Shown here in pieces: positions 63,893 to 64,000 of a DNA stretch of 64,000 nt (position 1 is the first letter of the stretch; every line of letters begins with the position of its first letter). The notes beneath the pieces are model-generated. The model saw only the letters and a program-made list of their open reading frames with translations. It was not told where the DNA came from and did not search any database. Source of the DNA: Eulemur rufifrons (lineage: Eukaryota > Chordata > Mammalia > Primates > Lemuridae); the NCBI RefSeq assembly GCF_041146395.1, contig NC_090990.1:41798001-41862000 (forward strand), read 5' to 3'. The position numbers and the translations under genes are program-made.

Positions 63893-64000
63893 TATAGCAG
63901 CATAGGAAAGAACACGGACTCTGGGGTCTGCTTTGCAGCGTGATCTTGGGTAAGTTACTTCGCTTTGTCTATTTTCTCCTTTATGAAATAGTGCCTACCT
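63893..64000 (+). mobile_element. MIR SINE, cut by the window end
   Basis: 'ggaaagaacacggactctgg' is a good tRNA-like head, followed by 'gcgtgatcttgggtaagtta' and 'cttcgctttgtctattttct'. The element continues past the window. Confidence 0.85.

Overview
This window is nuclear DNA from a mammal, almost certainly a strepsirrhine primate and most likely a lemur. The main evidence is the Alu at 34352-34716. It has the lemur-type dimeric structure: an AT-rich linker between the arms that restarts with a second 'aactaaaaat', and a right arm reading 'gctgacgcca' followed by 'cactcactctagc'. A 5'-truncated L1 end at 57372-57630 is of the strepsirrhine type. Abundant MIR and L2 copies mark it as mammalian. 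There is no operon structure, no bacterial or viral gene layout and no CRISPR array.

I find no protein-coding gene I can support. Every open frame is short (200 codons at most), lacks a recognisable domain, and in many cases lies inside a repeat. The longest run through L2 (51716-52318, 43116-43646), or Alu and LTR sequence. No tRNA, rRNA or snRNA gene was recognised. The window is therefore intergenic or intronic, and which one cannot be decided from the sequence alone.

Layout. 1-6200: mostly single-copy sequence with sparse old MIR/L2. 6200-9000: L1 fragments, an L2/MIR pair and an Alu with an 18-bp target duplication. 9000-16340: single-copy sequence with L2 copies, one antisense Alu, a MaLR LTR, and a GC- and CpG-rich stretch (15090-16340) that is the best promoter or enhancer candidate. 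16600-20140: one MIR, a 2.65-kb antisense ancient L1 and a tiny mariner-like inverted-repeat element. 20140-33060: dense MIR/L2 with several nested insertions, an MST-type LTR, a MER5A and a hAT-type element. 33500-36860: LTR, young lemur Alu, L1 and MIRs. 36860-49000: MIR-dominated, with a broken antisense Alu. 49000-58100: nested LTR-in-L2, long L2 runs in both orientations, two sense Alus and the strepsirrhine L1. 58100-64000: MIRs, a purine-rich expansion inside a MIR, and a long LTR.

Nothing here amounts to a new biological system. The observations most worth checking are the mariner-like miniature element (20051-20136), a target-duplication-flanked poly(T) micro-insertion (6134-6185), the CpG-rich region with a GAGGAAAC inverted repeat (15090-16340), the muscle-type E-box/MEF2 cluster (25985-26104), and several repeat-free islands that could be conserved regulatory DNA. 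Repeat boundaries were judged by eye against remembered family consensus and should be read as accurate to about 10-30 bases; where a target duplication is given, the coordinates are exact.
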